DNA of 64,000 nucleotides, from contig OU862908.1 in the NCBI GenBank assembly GCA_917880885.1, forward strand, positions 51,977,819 through 52,041,818, read 5' to 3'. The DNA is from Limnephilus marmoratus. Taxonomy: Eukaryota; Arthropoda; Insecta; Trichoptera; Limnephilidae. Position 1 is the stretch's first letter, and every line of letters begins with the position of its first letter. Shown here piece by piece: positions 23,222-34,224 of this stretch. Made by a program: the position numbers and the translations under genes. The notes under the pieces are model-generated. The model had not been told where the DNA came from and made no database searches. It saw nothing but the letters and a program-made list of their open reading frames with translations.

Positions 23222-23694
23222 AGTGCCAACTGTCAAGTTGACTTTTCTTTCGGGAGGAGATGGTCGATATTCCTGTCCCGGTTACATGTAACCGGTTCCT
23301 TTGATGTCGATATAGCCATAGATATTTTTCTCAAAGAACTGATTATTTTTGGAACCGATTTTTAGAATATTTGTATAAAATTAAAATATTGAAAAAATTA
23401 CGACCATTTATTATAATTTTTGAGGAATTAGTTCTTTTTTCATAGAATTGCTGAAGTCGCCCTCCCACGTTCTTTTTTTTAATTTAAAGAATCAGTTCGA
23501 AGCAAATGATAAAAAACCTGTTCCACGTCGGTCTTCGGTGGCTGGAACCGCAGTGACAACCTATTTCAGATAACAACCATTTCTAGTTTCGGGACTTTCG
23601 GACACGGGCCCGACGCGTTTTTTTAATAGTGCCTGTATGAGCTAATCTTGTTAAAAACATTTTCTACGTGTTATTTTATAACATGTAGTTATTA
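23222..23694. other. No recognised feature
   Basis: Mixed composition. GGTTACATGTAACC (23280-23293) is a short perfect palindrome. No gene seen. Confidence 0.4.
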
Positions 23695-23822
23695 TCTTAA
23701 TATATAAAACAAAGTCGGGTTAGTTACACTATTTATAACTCGAGAACGGCTGTACCGATTTTGATGATCTTTGATTTCTTGGATTTGTCTCCGCTCCGGA
23801 TAACAGAATAACTAATAAAACA

Positions 23823-23906
23823 TCGCAAGAATTCACGAAAAAGAAAGTAATGAAGAAAATTCATTCGCAAGAATTCACGAAAAAGAAAGTAATGAAGAAA
23901 ATTCAT
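23823..23906 (+). repeat. Two-copy tandem repeat, unit 42 bp
   Basis: CGCAAGAATTCACGAAAAAG plus AAAGTAATGAAGAAAATTCATT occurs twice without change, inside the Helitron-like element. Confidence 0.85.
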
Positions 23907-24185
23907 TTCTTCATACATTTTGTATAGAACGAATTCTCACATTTCAAAAGAACTGCAGCAATATTGTGATAGGTATAATATTGAACTGCGCGTGAATTTC
24001 AAAAATTCGAAAACGTCAAATGTCAATGCGCTGATTGTTTTGCATTTGTTTTTAATCATATAATGCTGCCCTTCTTTCTTACATACTCAATGTCAATAGT
24101 CGAAGATGAGACAAATGGTGAACGTATGTCTGCACACCTCCAAAGGAAAAATACAATAATTATAATAAATCTCTGAAATGAAACG

Positions 24186-24655
24186 CATTTTTTTACATAA
24201 GCTCCACACAGGAGACCCTGAGGAAAATAATTTCTCTCAGGACCTACGGCATCTTAGGGGATGCTGTGTGGAGGATCTTTGGAATGGGGAAGTTAGAAAG
24301 TTCTGGGAAGGAAAAAGGTATGAGGGGTGGGTAGGAATCTGGGGGTCAGTGTGTCCGGGAGTGACGGACGTAAAAATCCATCTGTGGTACAAGGCAATGG
24401 GTCGAGAGAGTCCGGCTTGAAAGTTCAAAAAGCCTCCCTCAACCAGTCTCTCTCGATCCGGCCCGCCACGCAGGTGGGCAGGAGCATCAACTGCCAAGAC
24501 CCGGACATAAGTCACCTCATGAACCCGGGCGGGCACCCCTGCTAAATCACCAAACGTAGCGAACCACTTGGGGTGATCTATGGCAGAGGTGTTGGTTATT
24601 CAATAAATGGTTCCCGGGGTGGCGGCACCCGTATCCGCTTCCCGAATTCCTGTAA
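24186..24655 (-). mobile_element. SINE-like element B, long copy
   Basis: Tail at the left (poly-T, then CTCCACACAGGAGACCCTGA), core at the right (CGTAGCGAACCACTTGGGGT at about 24556) and family start at 24650 (CGCTTCCCGAATTCC). It retains a middle part of about 130 bp (TCAGTGTGTCCGGGAGTGAC, CGGCCCGCCACGCAGGTGGG) that is missing or deleted in most other copies but present at 40947. Confidence 0.85.
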
Positions 24656-24853
24656 GTAATTGTAAAAGTAAGAAAACCACAAAAATATAAATCCGTACAC
24701 AACGCCATCTCTGATACTGACAAAAACAAAACACGGACAGTTGCGCATTGATAATAATTGCTTCATTGCGTAATTTTTAACTTAATAAAAAAACTGAATT
24801 TAATTCAACAGCTATTGATTCTGAGGCGGTACGAAGTTCGTCGGGTCAGCTAG

Positions 24854-25790
24854 TTTATTATAAAATAAGCTCGGAATTTGAGATAAAATTTTCCTGAAAA
24901 ACAATTTTCTGGCCGAGCCAATAAAAGTTTTAGTAGTTGTGATAGTGCCTTCGGAAGGCAAATCAACTGTCACAAATTCAAAAACTAATTTAAATAAATA
25001 CCTTCATAAAAAAATTCGCAGATAGTCGTACGCACGAGAAATTTCATAAACTAAACGTTTTTCTTCGCCTATCAATTTGTCCAAGTACCTATATCATTTA
25101 GTGCAACTTATGACGACAATTCTTGAGAAATTTCTTCTGCGAACTACTTGTGTGTGCATTAAGGACATATTTCAATAGAATGCAAATGGTAATACATTTT
25201 AAGTACATCTGTATACAAAGTAGAACGCAGGTACTACTAGTAAGTTATTCAACTGTTGCTCTAGTTCTGGCATAAATAGGGATATTTCGAAAAGAGTATT
25301 TCATTTTATACATTACATTTTATGGAAAAGGGTAAATCAGCGATTTTTCACTAATATGATAGCATCAATATTGATGTAAGAAAATTCCTCCACTGACCTA
25401 CTTTTTTAATACAGTGCTCAATTTTGATGGTAGCTATTGTGAAATATGCGTTTCATAAAAATATACATGTTTCATCGAAAATCGTTGAGAAGCCGAAAAT
25501 ATCGTGATATTTATACAAATATTAAATACAGGATACATATATCGATATAATATCCGATGTATTATATCAAAAAGTGATATTTATAAGGAAAATAAGAATG
25601 AAAAGTATTTTTGCAGATTTGTTGTCGCCGCGTGAGCAGTTAATAATTCTCCACAAAGTAAAATGAAGTTGTTTTTTTTCGAATGACCAGCAGTAGTACT
25701 CAACGATCAGAAATTTCCACAATTCCGAGGGCAATTATGTGTGATGAAAATGAGTTCTAATACAACAACGCGACTTGACGGTGTCCCGGG
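24854..25790. other. AT-rich, no gene seen
   Basis: No coding frame. TATCGATATAATATCC-type tracts near 25540 are only simple AT-rich sequence. Confidence 0.4.
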
Positions 25791-26196
25791 AATCCCAGCA
25801 GTGGCGGACTAAGGGGCGGAGGAGGCGGCCCGCCCCGGGGCCCTAGTCTTAGGGGGCCTCCAAACGCCTACATGTTCCCTTGATCAAATCCTAAACAAGG
25901 CTTTAAGGCACCAGGACACTGCAAAAAAAATGTTTTGTCATTTTTATTTCATTTCTTGAATTGCATTGTTAAGAATGCTCTCACCAAATGTTTTAAAGAA
26001 ATTCGAAAATTGACGGAGATACAGCATTTTATGTGAAACCGTTTGAAACAGTGTGTGTGTTGAATTATCCTTCAGCAAAACTTTGAATGCGTTTTTCTCG
26101 AAACTAACACGTCTTTCAACCTGGTTGACAACATATTAAACAAACTATACATCCGATTTGCAAGCACCAATTCTTAAACTATTCGAAAATCAGTGT

Positions 26197-26339
26197 CTAT
26201 GGTACCACATAGGGGAATTACGAAATCTAAAAAAAAATAAAAAATGGCGGACCAGCGAATTTTATTTAAGATTTTTTATGGAAAATTTTCATCTTCATAA
26301 AAATAAAAATAAAACAATCCCTACGTGGTACCATAGTCA
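26197..26339. mobile_element. Small inverted-repeat element inside the hAT-like element
   Basis: CTATGGTACCACATAGGG at the left and CCCTACGTGGTACCATAG at the right are inverted copies with one difference. 143 bp, AT-rich middle. No convincing target duplication. Confidence 0.65.
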
Positions 26340-28434
26340 AGGCCGGATTAAACACGTCGGGGCCCTTGGACAATGCACGTCTCGGGGCCCCTTTACCTAG
26401 CCGATGCGTGGCCCCTAGGCAGTGGCCTACGCTGCCTTATGGACAATACGGCACTGCCAGGGCCGGATTAAACATGTCAGGGCCAGTGGCGGCCGCTGCC
26501 CTGAGAATGTGGTGGTTCACTGACAATTGATAATCCGTACCTACTTATGACAAAAAAATATTAATTAGGATTTTTAATTTATTTTTAAAACAAACTGTTA
26601 TTTCCTCTTATATTCAACACAACTTGCACTCATTTTGCTAATAAAATAATATATTAACTAATTATATTATTACAGCCTTACTAAAAAAAAACCACAGCGC
26701 GACCGATTAACTGTATTATTGCAATAACATAAATAAACCTTGTGTACGCTAGATCCCAATTTGTTACTAATAACGTTTCTTGCGTGGTCACGCTGTTAAA
26801 ATGCATTAAGATCTGACAACATTGCAAATGGTTTTAATTTCCTAGGAAACAATGTTGTTTTAATTCTTCTCCGCCAGGGGCATTATTGGCGCGCCTTCTC
26901 AACGGCACCGCGATGAACATAGCCCGGTGTGTTTTTTATGGCGGGGTGTCAGAAAAATTTGTTAGTGCCTAAATGTTGTGATTTTACTTATTAATTTCTA
27001 TTGTAGTGACGAATTTACTCTTCTATTCACATGATTGATATATTTATTATGTTATGTGTGTGGTTTACATCAGTTTAATCGAGTTATTGTACAAACGCCG
27101 TACTTTCAAAGTTGGACTGTCAGAATATTGTTCTATAGAACTATAGATAGTTTTCTTAAAAGATAAAATTAACATTTTAAGATCTTTATTTTATGTGAAT
27201 TTCATAAATGTGGTGTTTTTTTTAAATATTAATATCTAATACATGTGTACCTAAACTTATCAACGAAATTAACGTTTTAAAGTTGCTAGAAATCTGTTAT
27301 AAAAGTCGGTATTATTTTTTTAGGTTAGTTTTTTGGCAATAAAAAAACTTTGAAATTTTTTATTATTTTTTTATTGTATGTACGAGGAAAAAGTGAGGTG
27401 GCAGTTTCGTTCCAAATTCATTATATAAAAGGTCAGTATTTTTCAAATTTTGTTTTTTTTATAAATTTCTGTACACTTTCATCAAATATGTTTGGGTAAG
27501 AAATTTTTTCCATTTTTTTCCGAGTTTGGATCTTAAATTATGGCAGTTTTTGAAAACTAAAGTGTATTTTAAATACACGAATCTAAAAGGTAATTTTGTC
27601 TAGTTTTCATAAATGGTATTGGTTTTTACGACACCTTCAAAAATAAGAAATATATAGAACATTCAAAATACTTAGGAAAAATTCCAAATTTCGTCCGAAC
27701 ATCAATCGTTAAAACAGAGATAAACTACCCCCCCAGGCCGTGGAAACCATGTGTATTTTTTTCCATGAAAAATTTTTTAATTAGTAATGTTTTCACATCC
27801 GCGGCCGTTTGTCAATTGAATAAAATTTTCACTGGGTTTTTTAGTAAGGCTGTTAGTATTTAACACAAAAATACAAAAAAAAAAACAAAACAATAACAAT
27901 CATCACGTCACGGGTCAAAATAACGCCGCGCCGCTAGACGCTTCGCCGAAATTCGATTGTATTCGTGTCACCTCGGGTCATGGGTCAATCGGTAAACTTC
28001 GGCAAGAATCGGATTATGTCGGTTGCGGGCTGCACACCGATCCCAGTCAAATTTCGGTACAAATAGCGAAATCGACGCGCTTCGAATGTTTTGAAAATCC
28101 CATACAAAACCATGATTTGATCCGCTTGCAAACGAATGCACACCGCCGCGGCCGATACGAAGGCGCTCGGCGCGCGGCGGCGGCGCGCTATGTAAAGCTA
28201 TTTACAGCATTATTCATTGGTAACTAATATTTTGAAATGATTAAATTAGAGAATTAAAATTAGAGATTTCATAGATTTAAATGAGAGATTTAATAGTCTT
28301 CAGTAAGCAAATAAAGTAAATTTAGCCATTATAATTTGCCAGTGCTGCACACAAACACACTGTGCGACCAGCCGCCCTTGGTCAGGGCCCCTAGACAGTT
28401 GCCTACACTGCCTTATGGATAACACGGCCCTGGT
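26340..28434. mobile_element. Nested hAT-like ends (CAGGGCCGGATTAAAC type)
   Basis: Left: AAGGCCGGATTAAACACGTC at 26341, and again CAGGGCCGGATTAAACATGT at about 26459. Right: TTATGGATAACACGGCCCTG, whose reverse matches the left ends, including the parallel TTATGGACAATACGGC at about 26436. This looks like a mini-element beside a larger one of the same family. No exact target duplication; the boundaries are approximate. Confidence 0.5.
26673..27852. mobile_element. PIF/Harbinger-like element with TTA duplication
   Basis: Ends CAGCCTTACTAAAAAA and TTTTTTAGTAAGGCTG are perfect inverted copies, each flanked by TTA, the 3-bp target of PIF/Harbinger elements. 1180 bp, no transposase frame, so non-autonomous. 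It lies within the nested hAT region. Confidence 0.65.
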
Positions 28435-28504
28435 CATTGTGACTGGATTTTCGAACAGTTTAAGACTTGGTGCATGGTGCATGCAAATCGGATGTATATT
28501 TTTG

Positions 28505-28657
28505 AAGTAAAACTTCTTTACGCACGCTTGACTTGGGGAGTAAGCTGGTGACGAGAGCGTTACGAAAAGTGTGATCGGGTGAAGCGAACGGTCGGGCCAT
28601 TACGCACGCTTGACTTGGGGAGTAAGATGGTGTGGTCTAAAGCACACTCGTTTTTTT
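28505..28657 (+). repeat. Dispersed repeat J, copy 1
   Basis: Contains TTCTTTACGCACGCTTGACT and GGGGAGTAAG twice (about 28512 and 28601) and ends with GTGTGGTCTAAAGCACACTCG. The longer copy is at 44571-44786. It interrupts the right arm of the large hAT-like element, so it is younger than that element. Confidence 0.7.
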
Positions 28658-29067
28658 TCTAATATGTTGTCAACCAGGTTGAAAAACGTAGGTTCGAGAA
28701 AAACGCGTTCAAAGTTTCGCTGAAGGATAATTCAACATATAAACTATTTAAAACGGTTTCATATAAAATGCTGTATCACCGTCAATTGTATGAATTTTTT
28801 GAAATTTGGTGAGTGCATTATTAACAAATGCATCTTTGAGAAATGAAATTTTTTAAAAGGCATTTTTTTTTACAATTGTTTAGTGCCTTAAAGACTTGTT
28901 TAGGATTCGATCAAGGGAACATGGAGGCATTTAGAGTCAGAACCAGAGGCCCGTATGAACAGAATAAAAAGCTTGTAAAATCAACTTCTTAAACTAGGGG
29001 GGGGGAGGCCTCATTCAGCTTTGCCGCCCAGGGCCTCTGACGGGCTTAGTCCGCCACTGAATCCCAG

Positions 29068-30387
29068 TAAAGTTAAATATGGAGAGACGCGGTAGTATCC
29101 CGTAAAAACAAATACATACACCTAATGAATTATAAATATCATGACAAAATATAACATCTTGACAAAATAATGTCCTCCGAACCCTGTTTAGAAAGAAATT
29201 GTTTTGGATTTTAAAACATAAATTTCCGTATAAAATGAAATTATCCTAACGTTCACAAAATATTAATATATGGGACAATTTTTGAATAATATATTCGGTG
29301 GATGTTTTCTTAATTTTAAATTTCCATTAAGTTTACTAACTAAAAGTAAAACAAAGTCATAAAGACTTTCTGACGAATTAGAATTTTGCTAAAAAATAAC
29401 ACATGTTTTAAGAAAACCAGAATTTTTTTTTTTAAGTTTTTTGAAGTTCAAAAACCATTTTATGAATCAATTAATTGGAATAACTATTGAAAGTTGAATA
29501 GAAATGTAATGTTTAATCACAGAAGTTGAAGATAATATTATTATTACACCAAACGAAAATTGAAACAGAAAACAGACAGTAAAAAAATACAAGTGTAGAC
29601 GCGGTGGAGGGGAAACCTTCAGAAAACTAAAGCAGACAAGAGTGGGGAGGCTACCAAGCACCGCACAAAGAGGACGCCGATTATTCGTTCTCATTCTCTC
29701 GCAGCCTAAATCCTATAGATTATAGATGTATGTGTTTATCTTTTTTTAGTGTCGCTATTTTTTATTAAATTGTTTAATTTGATTTATTTGTTCTGATTGG
29801 TTATACATTCTATTGATACAGGGCAATTCAGAATGAAGGTTATTATAATTTTAATGGCTTGGTAAAATAATAATGATTAAATAGATTTCCATTTCTCATT
29901 AGCAATTCTTTATATTCTTTGATATTTTTTCTTTACATATTTGAATAATGAAAGCTTGCTTAAATATGTCATCGACATTGCTTGACTTATTTCATAAAAA
30001 GCAATCTCTTTATGATTTTTGATAGAATATTTACCTACATACATTTTACCTACTACATACAAAATATAATCAGTAAGAATCGACTATATCATAAAACTTT
30101 TCACCTACCGGTTTAGCAAAAATTCTTCGAACGAGGAAAACTCGAGAAAAAAGAAACAAGAATTTGAATACGTCATAATCATAAGTCACACATCAGGATA
30201 AAAAGTATGAACATTATCTGAAGTGCTTGAAACGAGATTTGGTCGAGGAGGTCAATTATTATGAATAAATTTCAACCATTTTCAGTAGGTAGTATTGATG
30301 GCTGTTAGCAAACTGGAAATCGTATGCAAGTTTAGAGGATTTTATAGTTTCCGCATAATATTTACGGATGTTTGGTCACTTTTTAAC
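29068..30387. other. AT-rich stretch; dispersed repeat H inside
   Basis: Nothing coding. Repeat H copy 1 lies at 29581-29755. The remaining sequence shows no recognised feature. Confidence 0.45.
29581..29755 (+). repeat. Dispersed repeat H, copy 1
   Basis: Matches 36330-36503: AAATACAAGTGT, GAAACCTTCAGAAAACTAAA, GGGGAGGCTAC, CCGATTATTC and CTCATTCTCTCGCAG occur in the same order. No coding signal. Type unknown; a small retroposed RNA is one option. Confidence 0.7.
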
Positions 30388-30401
30388 TGTTTTACGGTCT
30401 G

Positions 30402-32234
30402 CCACCTAATGTACCCGCCCAGGGGGAGGGCATGCCACCGTTAAGTCGAGCCGAGGTTGAAGTAATAATTAAGGGTTTGGGTCCGAAAAAGGCACCGGGA
30501 TTTGACAGATTGAATGGTATAATTGCGAAGAATGTCTGGACGTACGCCAAAGAGGAGTTCTACCAAGTTTTGGAGACTTGTTTACGTAGGGGAAAATTCC
30601 CTACAGAATGGAAGAAGGGCGTGCTCCGGATTATACCAAAGGGAAACGATAAGCCGAAAACGGACATAGGAGCCTATAGGCCTATAACCTTATCGCCAAT
30701 TCTAGGCAAAGTATTGGAAATCATCATTAAGCACCGTCTACGCCTCACCCTGACGCCGTCCAGCGAACTTCAATTCGGCTTCATCCCGGGCAAATCCACG
30801 GAGCACGCCATTAAGCATGCGCTTGAATGGGTGAGGGTATGTCCAAAGAGGTACGTCATAGGCATCTTCTTGGATATCTCGGGTGCCTTTGATCACGCGT
30901 GGTGGCCGATGATACTTACCAAGCTGAAAAGCAGGAATTGCCCGCGTAAACTGTTTGATATTATTAGTGACTATCTAAATGGTAGGACAGTTATCATAGG
31001 GCACGGGGACGTTTTAATCACCCGAACAGTCGACATGGGATGTCCGCAGGGGTCGGTCCTCGGACCCGACCTGTGGAAAATCTTGTTCGACGACTCCTCC
31101 AGGTTACCCTTACCTGAAGGTTGTACATCGGTCGACTACGTAGATGACAAATTGTATTTGGTCTCTGGGGACAGTAGAAGGGAAGTGGAATATAAGGCTG
31201 AAGAAGGTTTAAAAGTGATCCTTGAATGGGGAAAGAGAAACAGACTCAACTTCGTTCCCCACAAGACCGTGGGTCTCCTCATGAAGGGCATGCTTAGCCG
31301 AGGCAGGAACCCCTTCATTAGAATGGGAGACTCATCCATTCGATTTGCAGAAAACACCAGGTATTTAGGCGTCATTATGGATAGATCTTCTTCGTTCCTA
31401 GCCCACGTCAAGAACGTCTCCGATAGGGCCCAGGCCTTGTTTCAGAAACTGAGAAGAATCTCAACAGCCGAGTGGGGATTGCGTTCTCCGGCGATTCGCC
31501 TGTTGTACGAGGGGGTATATGTGACGCAAGTCTCGTATGCTGCCTCCGTGTGGGAGCATCGCCTAAATAATATCTTGATAAACTCGGCTCTTAAACGAGG
31601 CCAGCGGACTCCCCTGTTGGCGCTCTCGGGCGCTTATAGGACTGTAGCTTCAGATGCATTACCGGTTCTGGCCGGCGTTTTGCCGATTGACCTTGCAATT
31701 AGGGAAATATTGACAAAAAAGGAACTTATTAGAGGCAGGGCTGCTGTCCACCTTGGAGTCGAACTGACACCGGGAGGAGACGTGGCCCTCCCCGGCTTGC
31801 TCAAAGCGATGCGCGAAAGGACTCTGAGTGTATGGCAAGAGCGATGGGATAGGTCGACGAAGGGCAGATGGACTTTCTCCTTCTTCCCTTCAGTTAAATT
31901 CAGAATGGAAGGGGCACACATTAAACTGAATCACTACATGACACAGATGCTCTCCGGACATGGGGAATTCAGGGGTCGGCTACATAGCTTGACCCTTTCT
32001 CCCCATCCAAACTGTGCATGTGGTGATACTAACCAGGATGCCAGGCACATTCTGTGGCACTGCGAGTTGATGAAAGAAGCACGAGAGGAAATGTTGGATG
32101 GCTTGCGCGGAACAACAAGACCAGCGTGGAACGCTGACCTTGTGTCGAATAAAGAGAATTTCGAGTGCCTGAAAAAGTTTGTCAAGTCCTGGGTGGAGAG
32201 ATGGTCTGTACTTAGAGTCGCCGATCTAGACTAA
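30402..32234 (+). CDS. R1-clade reverse transcriptase (C-terminal ~610 residues of ORF2)
   Basis: Copies element RNA into DNA at a nicked target. The frame is open from the truncation point; the first ATG is at 30432 and gives 600 residues. Counted from that ATG: GPKKAPGFDRLNG (17-29), YRPITLSPILGKVLE (82-96), domain A with catalytic Asp148 in FLDISGAFDHAWW, CPQGSVLGP (204-212), and catalytic Tyr-Val-Asp-Asp at 236-239, where this clade often has YADD. The C-terminal CCHC finger has Cys528, Cys530, His539 and Cys544. The order RT, linker, CCHC and the spacing C-x1-C-x8-H-x4-C fit R1/Jockey-type ORF2. The endonuclease and ORF1 are absent. No stop or shift anywhere, so a young insertion, though it cannot move by itself. 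Confidence 0.9.
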   Translation, partial: PPNVPAQGEGMPPLSRAEVEVIIKGLGPKKAPGFDRLNGIIAKNVWTYAKEEFYQVLETCLRRGKFPTEWKKGVLRIIPKGNDKPKTDIGAYRPITLSPILGKVLEIIIKHRLRLTLTPSSELQFGFIPGKSTEHAIKHALEWVRVCPKRYVIGIFLDISGAFDHAWWPMILTKLKSRNCPRKLFDIISDYLNGRTVIIGHGDVLITRTVDMGCPQGSVLGPDLWKILFDDSSRLPLPEGCTSVDYVDDKLYLVSGDSRREVEYKAEEGLKVILEWGKRNRLNFVPHKTVGLLMKGMLSRGRNPFIRMGDSSIRFAENTRYLGVIMDRSSSFLAHVKNVSDRAQALFQKLRRISTAEWGLRSPAIRLLYEGVYVTQVSYAASVWEHRLNNILINSALKRGQRTPLLALSGAYRTVASDALPVLAGVLPIDLAIREILTKKELIRGRAAVHLGVELTPGGDVALPGLLKAMRERTLSVWQERWDRSTKGRWTFSFFPSVKFRMEGAHIKLNHYMTQMLSGHGEFRGRLHSLTLSPHPNCACGDTNQDARHILWHCELMKEAREEMLDGLRGTTRPAWNADLVSNKENFECLKKFVKSWVERWSVLRVADLD

Positions 32235-33276
32235 ATTCATCTTTGTTTCAGGTGCTACACGTATTGCTCCTGTCTCCCTTGGTATATCCTCCATTACTCT
32301 TCACTAGTGTATACGCTTCGAACTGTTTATAAAATTACTTTTGTGACCTGTAAATTACTGGTTTCGTTTTGACTTATGTATGTACTGAAACATTTTCTTT
32401 TCTTGTTTTAATTATTTTCTTTTAGCTCTAACTTCACACCGTTTACAGGCATCCATGATCTCCTAACGTTTCTGCTAAAACTGATTTATGCTTTACTTCA
32501 ACAGGCCATGTTCTATCTTGGAGGGCGATGGTGGTGAAGACGCCATCGCCCAATATATTATGACTTCTGTAATCATACAACAATTATGTTTCTAATATAT
32601 AATTGCTTTTTTCATTTTTTTTTACTTTACATTAGCTTTAGTTCCATATTTTGGTGGTGCAGCTGAACTGTACATATTTATGTATCGTCGTCACCCCATA
32701 AAAGGGGGTGGGATAGACCCCGTCCGTGCGTACAGCCAGGCGAACCCATACTGGAGCGGTTTTTCTGCGATCCTCCCGCGCCTCCCCCAATGATATGGGT
32801 AGGCCTGAGGAACAGCCGCGTGGTCTCGACGTCCTTCCGCCCCCCCTCCGACAATCCGACGCTGATCTTTTCCCCGAGTCTTCAAAAACTTCCTCTTCTT
32901 TCCCACATATATTTCTTCGTGGCAAAATCGGTGAGTCGGCTAAAGGGCGCGGACTCCGGGTTTCGTCTGCGGTTGGGCCGATAGCCATACACATTGTCAT
33001 TGGGACTGCCTGGTGGTTTGTGGAATACCTTCTCTGTATACATATTTTATTTTTATGCCTTTTCTTCTCTCAGTTATTTTTGCAAATACTTGCATTATAT
33101 TATTACTGTTACTTTTTCGTTATATATCTTAACTAGGTCTCCTCAACCGGGCGCAGCTCTTATTTTTCTTTATTTACTAACACCTTTATCTGTATATATT
33201 TTTCTCTATAGATTTCAGAAGAATCATTCCACGGGCTGCTACTTTTATTTATCTTTTGTATAATGTTAATGTAAGT

Positions 33277-33446
33277 ACTTGCATACTGCTTACTAACCCC
33301 GTATGCATGGACATTGGAGGGTCTAGAGTCGTTCAAATAAATGTAGCTTCGTTCAAAAAAAAAATAGAGTCTTGACGTGTGCGGTGAAGGAGGAAACCAT
33401 ATGTTTCCTTATAACGCCGTTGGGAAAGTGGTGGGGTCCCCTCCAA
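33277..33446 (+). repeat. Conserved 3'-terminal domain of the R1-like element
   Basis: Found four times in the window (here, 33766-33933, 41693-41861, 43108-43276). It starts with a hairpin TGCATAC/GTATGCA. ACATTGGAGGG and its exact reverse complement CCCTCCAATGT then bracket the last 140 bp. Such conserved 3' structure is expected where the element's own RT recognises its RNA (inference). Confidence 0.75.
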
Positions 33447-33479
33447 TGTTTTACGGTCTGTCTCCCATTTACTTTTTTT

Positions 33480-33933
33480 TAAGGCACCACCGAGGAACCG
33501 GCTAAGAGGCGCGGAAGCGGACTGTAGTTAAAGGCTAGATCGAACGTCATGTGCATTCTTGGTGGGACTGCGAATCGGTTGGAGAGGAATCCCACCCGTT
33601 TTCCAGCGCTATACTTTTATTATTTATGTACTGTGCCTTCCTCCCTACAGGTGCTTGCCGGATACGATGGATACAACCACACCCAGCGCTTGCCTCCTCG
33701 TGGACTATCACCAATCTTGTCTATAGTCATACTAACACTTATTGTATCTTGATTTCCCGCTAAGCACTTGCATACTGCTTACTAACAACGTATGCAAGGA
33801 CACTGGAGGTCTAGATTCGTTCAAAATTAAATGTAGATTCGTTCATTCAAAAAATTAGAGTCCTTGCGAGAGCCTTGAAAGAGTAACCATCTGTTACTTA
33901 TACCAGGGCGGGTAAGTGGTGGATAACCTCCAA
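33480..33933 (+). mobile_element. Second, shorter R1-like 3' fragment
   Basis: Diverged match to 32930-33446: ACCGGCTAAGAGGCGCGGA, then the terminal domain CTTGCATACTGCTTACTAAC to TGGATAACCTCCA. It lies 33 bp behind the first element. No clear target duplication. Confidence 0.65.
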
Positions 33934-34224
33934 TGTTTTTCAGATATTAAACAGCACACACTTCATTCATTGAGGTGCAACAATTTGCTTTACAAGTTAT
34001 AATATTAATTTATTGAACATTTTACAAGATTTTATCTAGTTTAAAATACAAAAAAAAACAGGGAAAAGGTAACGGAAAAAAATTACATTCTTATAAATTA
34101 TCAGAACTCTTGAAAAAATTTATTTCCATACGTGGAAGTTTTTAAATTCCTTAATTAGCAAGTAATAATTTAAGAAATCCTGGTGCTTCACATGAAATAT
34201 TTCAAATATTTCACATGTTGTCAG

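Larger units (their letters stand above)
23695..24853 (+). mobile_element. Non-autonomous Helitron-like element
   Basis: Starts with TC (TCTTAATATATAAAACAAAG) directly followed by a GTCGGGTTAGTTACACTAT block typical of insect Helitron 5' ends. It ends with ACGAAGTTCGTCGGGTCAGC then TAG, giving the CTRR end CTAG. The base before is A and the base after is T, matching the A|T insertion site of Helitrons. No Rep/helicase frame inside. It contains a 42-bp tandem duplication (23823-23906) and a whole SINE-like B copy on the minus strand (24186-24655). Confidence 0.75.
25799..29059. mobile_element. hAT-like element with long terminal inverted repeats
   Basis: The outermost ends CAGTGGCGGACTAAG and CTTAGTCCGCCACTG are inverted copies, flanked by a perfect 8-bp duplication AATCCCAG (25791-25798 and 29060-29067). 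8 bp and CAGTG ends are typical of hAT elements. The inverted similarity continues for about 390 bp on each side (CATGTTCCCTTGATC, AAACCGTTT, TTGAATTATCCTTCAGC, CAACCTGGTTGACAACATAT). The right arm is interrupted by repeat J (28505-28657). The 2-kb centre holds further nested inverted-repeat elements. No transposase was recognised. Confidence 0.8.
30402..33446 (+). mobile_element. R1-clade non-LTR retrotransposon, 5'-truncated
   Basis: Flanked by a 14-bp direct repeat TGTTTTACGGTCTG (30388-30401 and 33447-33460), read as the target duplication. It contains a reverse-transcriptase frame to 32234 and a 1.2-kb 3' UTR with a GC-rich block (about 32690-32990) and a conserved terminal 170 bp (33277-33446). 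The UTR also has a hairpin GGGCGATGG/CCATCGCCC (about 32523-32549). 5' truncation at the edge of the RT domain is typical of target-primed reverse transcription. The pairing of the 14-mers was made by eye. Confidence 0.75.

Noticed and set aside
24178..24729. Several frames of 60-99 codons
   Set aside because: They fall in a SINE-like B element; no frame is kept between its copies.
32638..33136. Overlapping frames of 64-136 codons on both strands
   Set aside because: They lie in the GC-rich 3' UTR of the R1-like element; high GC lowers stop frequency and no domain is visible.
33461..33933. Second R1-like fragment as part of the first element
   Set aside because: The 14-bp duplication ends the first element at 33446, and the terminal domain is repeated afterwards, so it is a separate, diverged copy.
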